Shown here: piece by piece, positions 33,704-43,840 of the stretch
How the letters are laid out: every line of letters starts with the position of its first letter
Position numbering within the stretch: position 1 is the first letter of the stretch
Origin: Psychroserpens mesophilus
GTDB taxonomy: Bacteria > Bacteroidota > Bacteroidia > Flavobacteriales > Flavobacteriaceae
Direction: 5' to 3'
Length of the DNA: 64,000 nt
Assembly (NCBI RefSeq): GCF_000826645.1
Contig: NZ_JXJP01000003.1
Location: forward strand, 310,001-374,000
Position numbers and translations under genes: made by a program
Notes under the pieces: model-generated
What the model was told of the DNA's origin: nothing
Databases searched by the model: none
Seen by the model: only the letters and a program-made list of their open reading frames with translations

Positions 33704-34037
33704 AGTATTAAGTATTTAGATTTATTAATTATTCAAAAAACATATTATTAGATTTTCATATTCGTAAATTTAGATAGTAAAATTTGATTATTATGCAAAT
33801 ACCACCTAAACAAAAAACATACAAATACAAATTATTTTATATTTCAAAATAAAAATTGCACAAACCAATGTTTGTAATGCCTTAAGAGCCTTCATTTCTA
33901 TAAGTCATAATGAACAATCACGATGTTTTTGAACTACGTATTGGTAATGTTGTGTTCATTATTTCAACCGTATTGCTAATTAAACTTAATGTTGTAATAG
34001 ATTTATTATTAAAACTACAAGCCAGTCGATATTAAAT
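33704..34037 (-). other. Regulatory interval upstream of the CBM-like gene
   Basis: This 334-bp stretch has no convincing ORF. It contains a 20-bp element (33804-33823) identical to one at 49127-49146, a -7-like TAAATTTA at 33765-33772, a small ACAAAC/GTTTGT dyad at 33860-33875, and an 8-bp inverted repeat AATGAACA/TGTTCATT (33909-33916, 33953-33960) with a 36-nt spacer that may be a weak terminator for the GH17 operon. Confidence 0.5.
33804..33823 (-). promoter_or_regulatory. Shared 20-bp upstream element, copy 1
   Basis: On the plus strand it reads ACCTAAACAAAAAACATACA, identical over 20 bp to 49127-49146. Its centre lies 48.5 nt upstream of the 3' end of the -7-like TAAATTTA on the minus strand. 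It may be the site of the SusR-like regulator at 49305. Confidence 0.55.
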
Positions 34038-34952
34038 TCAAAATTTCAATTTTTCATGCTTATCCCAAAGTCCCCAAAACGCTCCAACATCACCTTCATC
34101 TCCTGTTTTCCAGGATTCATCAAAAGATGAGAAATAGAAGACTTCTATATTCGATTTTTTTGCCCAAAGTTGTGTATTTATAAAATATTTCATGGCATTT
34201 TCTTCAGAAGACAATGCGCCTCTTAAACTTCCACCTTCACTCGGCCAACCAGTTTCGGTAATTATTACTTTTTTTCCTTTAGCGGCATCTGTAGCTTGAC
34301 CAAACATTTGTTGCATATGACTTAAGGAGCCATCTATGTGACATCCTTCCCAATAAGGGTAACAATTGCTTAAAATAACATCACTAATTTCCACCAATTC
34401 AGGATGAACAGAAAACTCATAATAAGCGTCAACATATCCAACTGGTATATCTAAACCAGAAAGTGCTTCCTTGACACGTGTCATGTATTCTAATAATTCT
34501 TGAAGTGACAGGTCGTTTCTATAAAGTACTTCATTTCCTACAGCTGCAATATTTACACATCCTTCTTTGGCTAGAGCGATTAAGCCTTCTATTTCTCTTT
34601 CATTATCCTCTTTATTATCACTCAACCAAGCACCAACCATAGTTTTGATGCCATGTTTGTGTGAAATTCTAGCAATATGCTCATTCCCTTCAATACAAGA
34701 AAATGATCTTATCCATTTAGAATAAGGTTTCAAGATCTTAACACGTCTTTCGACCTGTTCCACAGTAATTATATCTCCAGGCTCTTGACCATCTTCATAC
34801 ATACTGAAACAAATACCATGCATTCCACTTTTTAAAGTTTTCCGCCATAGTTTTTTCAAGTCTTCTGAGGTATATTCTGAAAAATCAGTTCCAGAAAGTT
34901 CTGTAAAATTTACACCACTATATGCGTGATAATCTTCATCTCTATATGACAT
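34038..34952 (-). CDS. Cytoplasmic GH17 beta-1,3-glucanase-like enzyme
   Basis: This is a 304-residue GH17-like TIM-barrel protein. The acid/base Glu lies in AAVGNEVLYRND and the nucleophile in VIITETGWPSEGG, both typical of GH17. There is no signal peptide or lipobox; MSYRDEDYHAYSGVNFTELS leads straight into the barrel. It is therefore predicted to act in the cytoplasm on short beta-1,3-oligosaccharides imported by the neighbouring symporter. It is the last gene of the operon running down from 42858 and starts 23 bp after the symporter. A second GH17 in the same operon is a lipoprotein, so the two differ in location. Confidence 0.85.
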   Translation of the reverse strand: MSYRDEDYHAYSGVNFTELSGTDFSEYTSEDLKKLWRKTLKSGMHGICFSMYEDGQEPGDIITVEQVERRVKILKPYSKWIRSFSCIEGNEHIARISHKHGIKTMVGAWLSDNKEDNEREIEGLIALAKEGCVNIAAVGNEVLYRNDLSLQELLEYMTRVKEALSGLDIPVGYVDAYYEFSVHPELVEISDVILSNCYPYWEGCHIDGSLSHMQQMFGQATDAAKGKKVIITETGWPSEGGSLRGALSSEENAMKYFINTQLWAKKSNIEVFYFSSFDESWKTGDEGDVGAFWGLWDKHEKLKF

Positions 34953-34975
34953 TTATATTTGTATTTTTATTTAAG

Positions 34976-36541
34976 TTACAATTCTCCTCTGCGTTTCACC
35001 AATACTTCTTTGATCTCTCTAGCTCGAGATTCATTTAAGCTATACTTCCACATTACAAGCATCGCCAACGCGGCAGTGGTAGCAGGCACAACGATATCTG
35101 CAATTCTCAGAGACCTCATAGTTTCTGCTGCTTGCAGACTTACATTCTGATCAAATCCAACGATTTTTAATATTACACCACTCAAGATGATTGCTATGGC
35201 TTGCCCTAATTTTACCATCCACCAGTAAATAGCGCCAAACGTTCCTTCCTTTCTTGGCATACCATTTTTTAGTTCATCCAAATCGCATACATCTGCAGTC
35301 ATACTCATCATAAGAGTAAATAATCCTCCCATTCCAAAGGCGAATAACGGAATAGGCAAAAAGATTAGCCAAGGGATGCCATTACTTGCATCAATACTAA
35401 ACCATGACATTCCAGCGCTCTCTAAATATGGATTCAAGAAATCAAATATAGAAGCAACACCGTTATTCAGCGATTGTCCTAATGTCGTTTGATTAAAACG
35501 ATCATTTAGTTGAACATCAAAACCCCACCATTTCAATATATAACCAATAATAGATAAGAATGTAGAAATAAGAAAAGCATTTCTTTTACCCCATTTTGTT
35601 GCCATTTTAGAAATTATAGGTATAACTATAAAAGCTGTAATTATGGCGTTAAGTGTGTTAAACCAAGCAGGCCATGTTCCTGCATCTTCCCAGCTTCCTT
35701 TGTTCATATAAAAAACAATAATAAATACAGAAAATGCAGCTACTAATTGAAACCCATTAAACACTAAAAAGGTTGCGCCACAGAGTTTCATAAATGGCTT
35801 ATTTTTTGAAACTTGTTTGATTCCCCTGAATAATTCTTTCATATTAGAAGCCAAGGTTTTAAAATTAATAACCTGTCGGTTTTCCATATGTGACGCATCA
35901 ATACCTTTACAGAAAAAAGCGGGTAAAACGCCAAATGCTATGCAAACTGCGCCAACTATTACAGCCATAGTTCGTACTCCTTCAGCTGGGTTTTCAAAAG
36001 TATTTACGTCGGGAATTATAACATATAACCATGGCACAATCATCCAAGCGATTTGCCCCATACTATTAGCGAGACTCATTAGTCTAGTACGTTCATTATA
36101 ATCTGATGTCATTTCATATCCTAAACCGACTAATGGTGTTGCGAACATTGTATTACCAACCAAGAATAAGATTTGCAAAATCATTACATACCAAAAATTA
36201 AAGGTCTGTGATGCATTTTCATCAAGTTGCCACATCAAGATAAAGAGTATCCCACTAATTATAGCACCTGTAAAAATATAGGGCCTTCTTCGACCATAAC
36301 GAGACTTTGTATTGTCAGATATAAAGCCCATGACGGGATCAGTTAAAGCATCAAAAATCCTTGGCAAACCACCCAAAAGACCTGCCCAAACAGGATCCAT
36401 TCCAAAAGCGGTTAAAATAAATACTTGAAGATAAACTCCCAATACTCCTGGTAAAAGATTAAGTACAAAATGACCAGCACCAAAGGCTGCTTTTTGTCCA
36501 ACAGGAACTTTATCTTTAGCTGCGGTTTTAATTTTCGACAT
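34976..36541 (-). CDS. GPH-family sugar:cation symporter (MFS)
   Basis: This is a 521-residue inner-membrane transporter with about 12 helices. RIFDALTDPVMGFISDNTKS followed by RYGRRRPYI is the signature of the glycoside-pentoside-hexuronide:cation symporter family. It should import glucan oligosaccharides from periplasm to cytoplasm with protons or sodium. It starts 4 bp after the GH30 gene and lies between two GH genes, so is translationally close-coupled. Cytoplasmic partners that could use its substrate are the GH17 just downstream and the GH149-like phosphorylase upstream. Confidence 0.9.
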   Translation of the reverse strand: MSKIKTAAKDKVPVGQKAAFGAGHFVLNLLPGVLGVYLQVFILTAFGMDPVWAGLLGGLPRIFDALTDPVMGFISDNTKSRYGRRRPYIFTGAIISGILFILMWQLDENASQTFNFWYVMILQILFLVGNTMFATPLVGLGYEMTSDYNERTRLMSLANSMGQIAWMIVPWLYVIIPDVNTFENPAEGVRTMAVIVGAVCIAFGVLPAFFCKGIDASHMENRQVINFKTLASNMKELFRGIKQVSKNKPFMKLCGATFLVFNGFQLVAAFSVFIIVFYMNKGSWEDAGTWPAWFNTLNAIITAFIVIPIISKMATKWGKRNAFLISTFLSIIGYILKWWGFDVQLNDRFNQTTLGQSLNNGVASIFDFLNPYLESAGMSWFSIDASNGIPWLIFLPIPLFAFGMGGLFTLMMSMTADVCDLDELKNGMPRKEGTFGAIYWWMVKLGQAIAIILSGVILKIVGFDQNVSLQAAETMRSLRIADIVVPATTAALAMLVMWKYSLNESRAREIKEVLVKRRGEL

Positions 36542-36545
36542 AGTT

Positions 36546-38063
36546 TTAGTTTTTGTTAGTTTTAGGCTCTGGTACTATAATAGTTTGCAAGGCTTGTGCA
36601 CTTATTGTAATATCTATTGCATTTCCATTTAAATTAACAGTGAACCTTTTATGTGTTTGGCCTTCGTTGAAAACGACTACTGCTATTGAATCATCTGGAT
36701 TCATGGCAGCCGTTACCATAAGATCTTTATCAGGATTATCAACATCAATAATTACGGCTCCTGGTCGTATGTATTTACTAAAATGAACCATGGTGTAATA
36801 TAGCGGTGTAAAGTAAACTTCATCAGCTTCAGGGTCAACGATTACTGGTGCCACACACCAATTTTTAAACCAGTTTGGTCCTCCTTGCCGATCAAGAACC
36901 ATATTCCAATCTACCCAACCATCAACCCAATTATTTAGACATCCAATGATATCTCTGGCATAACGATTTACTGGAGCATACTTAGGATGCAAATATTTTT
37001 CTTCTTCTGAAGCCCAATCCCAACCCCAATCTGTTGCTTCTTTAGACCAATACCATAAATCATCTCTCCATTTCGGCACTTCCGAATCTACGCAACCTTC
37101 AGTTTCAATCAAGAGTTTGTTTGGTGCTTTTGAATGTGCATATTGGAGCGCTTCAGGAAAGTAATCGTAAGTACTTTCATACCAATGTATGGCAGTTCCA
37201 TCATAATATTTTGATGATTCTTCAGTGGCATACATGACATCAACCCATTCTTTTAAACCCGCTCTATTTTGATCATATCCTAGAATGATCACATCTCCTT
37301 TTCCATCCGCTTCAAGTTTTGGTCCCATATGGTTCATAACAAAATCAGTCATTTCTTCAGGAGTAAAATGCATACTCTCCCAGTTGTTTCCATTTCCATG
37401 AGGTTCATTTTCTACAGTAAAACCCCAGATATCAATTCCTTCATCTTTATAGGCATCAACATATTTAGAAAAAAACAATGCCCAAGTATCGTAGTACTTT
37501 GGAAGTAATTTACCTCCAACCCATTCTTTATTATCTTTCATCCAAGGTGGAGCTGTCCATGGCGAAGCAAAAATTTTAAATCCATCTTGAGATACAGCCA
37601 TCGCATCTTTAATCATAGGAATTAAGTCATTCATATCCTCTTCAATGGTAAAATGCTCCAGATTCATATCCTCCTCTATAGGGGCATAAGAATACTGACC
37701 TAATGAAAAATCGCACGAATTCATATGTGTTCTGGTTAACGAATAATTTGCCTGATCTTTAGCGAAATAAGCTTTTAATATTTTTTCCCGATTTTCTTTA
37801 CTCAGTTTATTCAATAAGTAAGCAGAAGATTCTGTAAATGCTCCTCCAAATCCGGTAATCGTTTGATATTTTTTTTCTGGATTTATTCTCAAAACCACAG
37901 TCGAATCTAACGATGGAAACTCGTTAATTTTAGTGAGCTTATTTCCACTAGCTGAAGTTTCGTAAACTTCTACTTTTAAAGATTTATCTGTATCGTGTTT
38001 GTCGTTACAGTTTGTCATAACTAGTATTAACAGAGAATAAATTACATAGTTTACTGTTTTCAT
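36546..38063 (-). CDS. GH30-family lipoprotein glucosidase/beta-1,6-glucanase
   Basis: This is a 505-residue lipoprotein (lipobox VMTNC, Cys19). The TIM barrel has the GH30 motifs TGFGGAFTESSAYLL, SPWTAPPWMKDN, acid/base Glu220 in FTVENEPHG and nucleophile in LLIETEGCVD (Glu322), followed by a beta-sandwich (VFNEGQTHKRF). Known GH30_1 and GH30_3 enzymes in marine laminarin loci remove beta-1,6-linked glucose side chains, which fits the context. It starts 24 bp after the GH17 lipoprotein gene. Subfamily cannot be decided from reading alone. Confidence 0.9.
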   Translation of the reverse strand: MKTVNYVIYSLLILVMTNCNDKHDTDKSLKVEVYETSASGNKLTKINEFPSLDSTVVLRINPEKKYQTITGFGGAFTESSAYLLNKLSKENREKILKAYFAKDQANYSLTRTHMNSCDFSLGQYSYAPIEEDMNLEHFTIEEDMNDLIPMIKDAMAVSQDGFKIFASPWTAPPWMKDNKEWVGGKLLPKYYDTWALFFSKYVDAYKDEGIDIWGFTVENEPHGNGNNWESMHFTPEEMTDFVMNHMGPKLEADGKGDVIILGYDQNRAGLKEWVDVMYATEESSKYYDGTAIHWYESTYDYFPEALQYAHSKAPNKLLIETEGCVDSEVPKWRDDLWYWSKEATDWGWDWASEEEKYLHPKYAPVNRYARDIIGCLNNWVDGWVDWNMVLDRQGGPNWFKNWCVAPVIVDPEADEVYFTPLYYTMVHFSKYIRPGAVIIDVDNPDKDLMVTAAMNPDDSIAVVVFNEGQTHKRFTVNLNGNAIDITISAQALQTIIVPEPKTNKN

Positions 38064-38087
38064 ATTGAACTAATTTTACTAACATAC

Positions 38088-39380
38088 CTAGCGATTAACC
38101 ATAATTTCACTTAAAGCTGGTGGTACTAAAACATCTTTCATTAGTGCATTAATATCACCCTCGTAAGTTTTCGTTATTGGTTGGCCGTTTCTTGATAATC
38201 CTATAAACACATTTTTATCGACCAAATCCCAAATAGGATATTTTGCTTTTCCATCTATTGTAAATAAACCAAAATGATTTTCTGAACCATTGGGATGTTC
38301 AGCATCTTTCCATTTTTCATTGAATGCTTCAAAGTAAAAACATGAAATTCTCTCACTATTAGTCCACTCACGCATTAAATTATAGTAGAGACCTTGTTTG
38401 TATTCATCTGTAGCCTTAGACCCATTAGATCCATAAAACCCTGAGGACACAGTTGCCCAACCGGTTTCACCTATATGTATTGGTTTATGTACGCCAATGC
38501 TTTTCATATACTTGTATACACTATCATATTGTCGTTTAGAGAATTCAATGGCACGCTTCATTGCCGCATCAATTTTTTGTTTGCTGGACAGATTTTCTTC
38601 GCTTTGTGGAACTCCCCAAAATTCAGGATTATAATGTGTGTTATGATAAGGATAGGTATGCATTGAGATATAATCAACAGATTTAATTAAGTCTTCTAAA
38701 TCTTTTACATGGTATAAATTATCTCCTCCACCCCAAGAAGCAAAGTCATCAGAACTTGTAATCCATAATTCTTTTGAAAGTTTACCTTCTTTTTTTAATG
38801 ATTGTAAATATTTAACCCATTTTAAAATGACATTGGGTTGCACATAATAACTTGTTGCCCATTTTACCATGGCCTCATTGCCAACAGCTATTACTTTTAC
38901 AATGTCAGGATATTGATTTGCTAAAGCAACTGCTCTTTCAATTTCTCCTGCATTATTCGGACTTTCGATATCATGATTTACAGGTTGATCTGTCCAAGCA
39001 TTAAGGCAATCTATCCAAGCGCCCAGCATGACATACATTTCAAAATTTGAATCCTCTTTTTTAAGTTCATCTATAGCTTTTAGAACATTTGATGCGTGAG
39101 GAAGGTTAGGTTGTACATTATAGGTTCTCAATATTTTAATACCCATTGCAGACAATAACTTCAAATCGTCTTTTAGCTCTTTAACAGTAGGTTGACTATC
39201 TCTTGACTTTTCACGATAACCTCCGTAAGAAATTGCTAAATAATGTGGATTACCTAATATATCTTTAGCTGTCACTTTTTGTCGTGTCTGCATTTCTTTT
39301 TCTTCTTTTGAAATTTGATTACAAGACCATATGAATATTGAAACAATAGTAATTACTAAAAGGTTCACCTTAGATTTCAT
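38088..39380 (-). CDS. GH17-family lipoprotein beta-1,3-glucanase
   Basis: This is a 430-residue lipoprotein (lipobox IFIWSC, Cys20). GH17-like motifs include acid/base Glu in VIAVGNEAMVKW, then YISMHTYPYHNTHYNPEFWG and nucleophile Glu in IHIGETGWATVSSG. The domain is longer than the cytoplasmic GH17 at 34038 and only distantly similar to it. It is predicted to sit on the outer membrane or in the periplasm and cut or transglycosylate beta-1,3-glucan oligosaccharides. It starts 13 bp after the phosphorylase gene and is followed by GH30. Confidence 0.85.
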   Translation of the reverse strand: MKSKVNLLVITIVSIFIWSCNQISKEEKEMQTRQKVTAKDILGNPHYLAISYGGYREKSRDSQPTVKELKDDLKLLSAMGIKILRTYNVQPNLPHASNVLKAIDELKKEDSNFEMYVMLGAWIDCLNAWTDQPVNHDIESPNNAGEIERAVALANQYPDIVKVIAVGNEAMVKWATSYYVQPNVILKWVKYLQSLKKEGKLSKELWITSSDDFASWGGGDNLYHVKDLEDLIKSVDYISMHTYPYHNTHYNPEFWGVPQSEENLSSKQKIDAAMKRAIEFSKRQYDSVYKYMKSIGVHKPIHIGETGWATVSSGFYGSNGSKATDEYKQGLYYNLMREWTNSERISCFYFEAFNEKWKDAEHPNGSENHFGLFTIDGKAKYPIWDLVDKNVFIGLSRNGQPITKTYEGDINALMKDVLVPPALSEIMVNR

Positions 39381-39393
39381 AATGGCTTATAGT

Positions 39394-42300
39394 TTATTTG
39401 ATGATTGATTTATGAACTGAAATAATTAATTTTTCAATTAAGCCAGAACGGTTAAATAGTTTAGTACTCGTCTTATTGTCAAGAGTCAGGTTATTAAAAT
39501 TTGTAACCGAGTTATCTTTAAAAACAACTTCAATTGCATTGTCATTTCCTAGCTTATAAACAATAGGAACTTGACAATATGTAAAGGCTAATGAACCCAC
39601 TTCCAAGTCAATTTGCTTCCAGTTTTTATCGACATCGACATAATTGAAGCTTTTTTTATGTTTCAGAAACTCATCCTGTCGTAACAAACTTGGTTTGAAG
39701 GTTAATTGCCCTTTTTTCACAAATACACCTAACTCACCAATTCGAGATAAAATATCCTCTTTAACTTGTCCTGTCATACCAGGCTGTTGAGCTCCTTTAC
39801 CTTCAGGAGTATGAGAATACGGATCGGTTGGAAACGCACCATATAATTTAGGTGGTTTATGGGTTCCAATACCTTCATTTATTTCATAGTAATGCTCTAA
39901 TAACCTTCCGATGACTTCATCATTTTCATGATTATTAATAGCTTTTAAACAACATTCCTGAACAGCTAATTGTAACTTAGATACCATATGCCAATAGATA
40001 GAACCCAAACCTTCATAGCCATAAAAAGTTCCTGAACGTCCTGTAAAAGCTTTATGATTAAAAACCGTTTCATAAGTTTGAAGTAATTGCAATTCCTCCT
40101 CCTCTACAAGCGATTTATAGGTTGTATTTTTAAGAGCTGATAAAGCTTCTGATAGGCTATTGGCATTATTAAAATTGCCGTTGAAATGGTAAACACCATT
40201 AATATCTTTAGAAATGATTTGAGTATTACCATCACGAAGCAGTTGCTTCAATAATTTAGAATTTTCTACAGCTCTATTAGGAATGGTATTTTTAGCAATA
40301 AAACGTGGAAGTTTTTTATTAGGATATAATAAATAACTGTATTGATCTTCTCTAAACAATGCACTTTTCTTCATAGCATCAAGCACATCAAGCACTTCTG
40401 AAGATGATAAATATCCTGAGCTTAATGCGGCAACTTGGCCTTCAAGCATTTCATCTAGATGTGATATTGAAATTTCAGAATTATCTACAAGAGTTACTAA
40501 GTTGTATGCGTGATGTAAATCGTCATTTCGTTTATTTGCATCTATAGTATGCTCCAAATACTTCTGCGTAATTTCAATAAATTGTTTTAATCGTTCTAAT
40601 GAGATACTTTCTTTTTTACCCGTAAACGAATTTTTATATATCGTAGTTCTATAAGCACTTCCAGGCTCTCCCAAACCGTCTAGTATGGTTTTTCTATCGC
40701 TATCAGAAATAGTATCCGATAAAAGATGTTGGTGAGCGTAAAGCGTATCGCCAACTTGATTGAAAAACACGGCTAATTCTTCAGAAACATCTATAGATTG
40801 AACATGAGTATCTGAAACTATCTTGTCAAAGAAATTTAAGAATCGTCTGAGGTAATTTAATGTCACCATAGACACACCATTACCTACCAAAGCATTATTT
40901 GCATCATTCCATTCTGGGCGTTGTGTGTTTAACCAAATACCTGCTTCAGGAATAAAATTAGATACTTTTGCTAGCACAGTTGCTAGTATTTTCTCTATGA
41001 AATTTACATGGCATATACTTTGTTTTTGGTTCTTTAGCAAAGCACCATCAGCACCTAAATCTGAGCGCATTAGTCGAATTTTATCATCTAATTCTTCATC
41101 AAAATCAATGGTATCTTTCGGGTTTTTAAGTATGTCTTGATAGCTTTTAATTTTGTAAGGCACATTGGCATAGACAAATACATCTTCTGTAAAATAGCTT
41201 GCCAATTTTCCAGGGTTGTGATCTTCAATAAACTCTAAGAACTTAAGTAAATATATTATCTGGTGATCGCCCCAATACCCAATATATGACCACGGATCAT
41301 CAGGCTCAATAGTTTCCCAATCGAAACCTCCTTTAGTTACACGGTAAGGATTATAACCATCAAAAGTTGTAGCGTTTAAAAATTTATGAATCATATTTTC
41401 AATAAACATAGGATACGCATGAGCTAGAGCTTCCCAATTTTGGAAAATATCTCTCCAATTTCCTTCGTAATCTAAAATTTTTGATCCATCCACTTCACTT
41501 CTGGTGTTAATAGAAAATTTATTCCATGGTCGACTTGGGTCTCCATGTCTTCTGCTAAATTTAAGAGGCATATATTCTAGACAAAGTCTTCGGAAATTTT
41601 TATCCTCACTTTGATATGCTTTCTTTTTTATTTGAGACACCGAAAACGTATCTGGTAATGTATCAAGAACTGAAGCGTTATTAAGAAATACATTTTTATT
41701 AGCATGAGAGAGATATTTACAAAAATCCCATTTCTCAATATTATAATTATTATCAAAGATTCCACCTCGCATAATATTAAACAAAGTGTTTGCAAAATGT
41801 CTTGTATCTCTTTGTTTATCTGCAGTAAGTTGCAGCGCATCAGCGGATGCATTAAGTTCTATTAATCGCTTTGTTCCATTATCTATATCAGACTGAACAG
41901 CTGCTTCAAGATTCTTATCACTTTTTATCCGATTAATGATTTGAGCGACAGACGAATGATCTTGATTCACATTACCAATCAACATCCAGTTCTTCTCCTC
42001 CTTATGATCTAATATAATTTCGGCATTCACAAAATAAGCACCTTTTTCAGCTCTTACATCAATTTCCTCAGTGAGAGACTTTTTATTCCTAAAATCTTTA
42101 AGCTGAAGTGATGACAATAAATATTTTACATTATCTAAACCTAAAGACCAGGCAATATTTGCTTTTAAAGCCTCACTAGGTTCGGCTTTATCAACAATTA
42201 TAGCACTCAAGGCATAAATTCCCAATCCAGCATCTTTTTCAAGCTCACTCTTTTTGTAAGCATCTACAAGATTACTTACTCTAGTTTGCGTGTCTGATGG

Positions 42301-42858
42301 GACACCAAAGGGTAAAATGTTTTGAAATCCATCTAACAATGAAATAGTTACACTTCTTTCAGAATGATTAATTAAACTTGATTTTTTAACAAAGCCGAAC
42401 TCATTACTAGAATTCCATTGATATCTAAATGTTAGATTTAAATCGTGATTAACTTCTTCAAAAATGACTTTATTTCCATAAATATTTTTATACAGATTTC
42501 TACTCGTTTCATAACGATCTTCTTGACGAATTGAAAAAGGTTCCCAAAGCTTTTTATGGTCAACTAAAAAAATAGATTTACTGCCTGTGATTTCTGAAGA
42601 TTCGGTAATTTTATCATCCGTATAATAAGGAAAAAATGAATATTCACTATTCTTTCTACCAGCAGTTAAACCACCATTGCTTGAAATAAACATCCAGTGA
42701 TTGGAATCACTTACAATACTCATAAAAAATGGTCGCATTGCATTACTATTGGCAATTTTGAAATACATCTCATTGTCAATGAGAACATGTTCCATTAACG
42801 TGCTGGTTTTATTATTTTCGATAGTACTGTTTTTCATTGGTAATGATTGGTCTGTCAT
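39394..42858 (-). CDS. Large GH149-like beta-1,3-glucan phosphorylase
   Basis: This is a 1154-residue protein with no signal peptide, so cytoplasmic. It has an N-terminal beta-sandwich region (about 30-300: MSIVSDSNHWMFISSNGGLT, TFRYQWNSSNEFGFVKKSSL, GFQNILPFGV), a helical (alpha/alpha)6-type barrel (GNWRDIFQNWEALAHAYP, GGFDWETIEPDDPWSYIGYW) and a candidate catalytic Asp in RPEWNDANNAL near residue 650. The size and layout match GH149, and less closely GH161 or GH94, phosphorylases. These cleave beta-1,3-glucan with phosphate to release glucose 1-phosphate. It heads an operon with a GH17, GH30, symporter and second GH17. Family assignment is by recognition, not alignment. Confidence 0.7.
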   Translation of the reverse strand: MTDQSLPMKNSTIENNKTSTLMEHVLIDNEMYFKIANSNAMRPFFMSIVSDSNHWMFISSNGGLTAGRKNSEYSFFPYYTDDKITESSEITGSKSIFLVDHKKLWEPFSIRQEDRYETSRNLYKNIYGNKVIFEEVNHDLNLTFRYQWNSSNEFGFVKKSSLINHSERSVTISLLDGFQNILPFGVPSDTQTRVSNLVDAYKKSELEKDAGLGIYALSAIIVDKAEPSEALKANIAWSLGLDNVKYLLSSLQLKDFRNKKSLTEEIDVRAEKGAYFVNAEIILDHKEEKNWMLIGNVNQDHSSVAQIINRIKSDKNLEAAVQSDIDNGTKRLIELNASADALQLTADKQRDTRHFANTLFNIMRGGIFDNNYNIEKWDFCKYLSHANKNVFLNNASVLDTLPDTFSVSQIKKKAYQSEDKNFRRLCLEYMPLKFSRRHGDPSRPWNKFSINTRSEVDGSKILDYEGNWRDIFQNWEALAHAYPMFIENMIHKFLNATTFDGYNPYRVTKGGFDWETIEPDDPWSYIGYWGDHQIIYLLKFLEFIEDHNPGKLASYFTEDVFVYANVPYKIKSYQDILKNPKDTIDFDEELDDKIRLMRSDLGADGALLKNQKQSICHVNFIEKILATVLAKVSNFIPEAGIWLNTQRPEWNDANNALVGNGVSMVTLNYLRRFLNFFDKIVSDTHVQSIDVSEELAVFFNQVGDTLYAHQHLLSDTISDSDRKTILDGLGEPGSAYRTTIYKNSFTGKKESISLERLKQFIEITQKYLEHTIDANKRNDDLHHAYNLVTLVDNSEISISHLDEMLEGQVAALSSGYLSSSEVLDVLDAMKKSALFREDQYSYLLYPNKKLPRFIAKNTIPNRAVENSKLLKQLLRDGNTQIISKDINGVYHFNGNFNNANSLSEALSALKNTTYKSLVEEEELQLLQTYETVFNHKAFTGRSGTFYGYEGLGSIYWHMVSKLQLAVQECCLKAINNHENDEVIGRLLEHYYEINEGIGTHKPPKLYGAFPTDPYSHTPEGKGAQQPGMTGQVKEDILSRIGELGVFVKKGQLTFKPSLLRQDEFLKHKKSFNYVDVDKNWKQIDLEVGSLAFTYCQVPIVYKLGNDNAIEVVFKDNSVTNFNNLTLDNKTSTKLFNRSGLIEKLIISVHKSIIK

Positions 42859-42925
42859 TATTAACCAAACTATTTTATTAATAATTTGGACTGATTAAGA
42901 TTTAATAATAGAGATGGATTTTTAA

Positions 42926-42951
42926 AAAGGTCGAGTTATTGCTCGACCTTT
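42926..42951 (-). terminator. Intrinsic terminator after the GH16 gene
   Basis: A perfect 10-bp GC-rich stem (42926-42935 with 42942-42951) has a 6-nt loop and a five-T tail on the minus strand. It separates the upstream operon (48966-42971) from the one starting at 42858. Confidence 0.82.
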
Positions 42952-42970
42952 AAAACCATGAGTAATTGTT

Positions 42971-43798
42971 CTATTCGTAAATTCTAACGTAATCCACATA
43001 CATTGTTTGTGGAAATACAGAATTTTCATTTGGAGAGCCAACATAATTACCTCCAACGGCTACATTTAATATGATATAGAATGGTTGATCAAATACCCAT
43101 TCGCCTGAAACATCATCAGGTGTAATTTGATTGTACAGCACGTCATCAACATAATAATTGATATAATTCTCGCCCCATTCAATACCAAATACATGAAAAC
43201 CAGTATCAAAACGATCACCAGTTAATTCATATGCTTTGGTAACGGCTTCTCCTGCAGAATAACCTGGTCCGTGTGCTGATCCATTTATTATGGTCGGCTC
43301 TTGTCCTCTATTTTCCATAATATCAATCTCTCCACATTGAGGCCAGATGACGTCATCAGAATTTTGTCCTAACATCCAAAAAGCTGGCCATAATCCTTGA
43401 CTCCAAGGTAGTTTTATTCGCGCTTCGAAACGACCATATTTTTTTTCGAATTTATCTTTAGTTTGTAATCTAGCTGAAGTATAACCAGAACCCATAAATG
43501 ATTCTTGAATGGCAGTTATTTTGAGCATGCCATCCTCAACAATCACATTCTCCGGACGATCGGTGTAATACTGTAACTCGTTGTTTCCCCATCCAGGAAT
43601 ACCTTGTTCAGCACCATTTCCAATATCAAAGTTCCACATATTTGAATCAGGAACTTCAGCCGAAACTGAATTAAACTCATCTGATTTTACAAGATTGTCA
43701 AAGGTTGTCACTGTTTGATTTTCATCGGTTGAGCAACTCGTAAAAAGAAAAACAGATCCTAATATGATTGAACAAGTAATAATTGATACCTTTTTCAT
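42971..43798 (-). CDS. GH16 family endo-beta-1,3-glucanase (laminarinase) lipoprotein
   Basis: This is a 275-residue lipoprotein (lipobox LFTSC, Cys22) with a single GH16 jelly-roll. The catalytic motif CGEIDIMENRG gives nucleophile Glu157, assisting Asp159 and acid/base Glu162, and the insertion pattern is that of beta-1,3-glucanases. Supporting motifs are PGWGNNELQYYTDRPENV, GRFEARIKLPWSQGLWPAFW and HVFGIEW. It would cut laminarin at the outer surface. It ends the operon that begins with the barrel-fused glycosidase and the glycan-binding lipoprotein. Confidence 0.94.
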   Translation of the reverse strand: MKKVSIITCSIILGSVFLFTSCSTDENQTVTTFDNLVKSDEFNSVSAEVPDSNMWNFDIGNGAEQGIPGWGNNELQYYTDRPENVIVEDGMLKITAIQESFMGSGYTSARLQTKDKFEKKYGRFEARIKLPWSQGLWPAFWMLGQNSDDVIWPQCGEIDIMENRGQEPTIINGSAHGPGYSAGEAVTKAYELTGDRFDTGFHVFGIEWGENYINYYVDDVLYNQITPDDVSGEWVFDQPFYIILNVAVGGNYVGSPNENSVFPQTMYVDYVRIYE

Positions 43799-43840
43799 AT
43801 TTATTTTTTTTAATTAATTTTCAAATTCGCAATAACACTA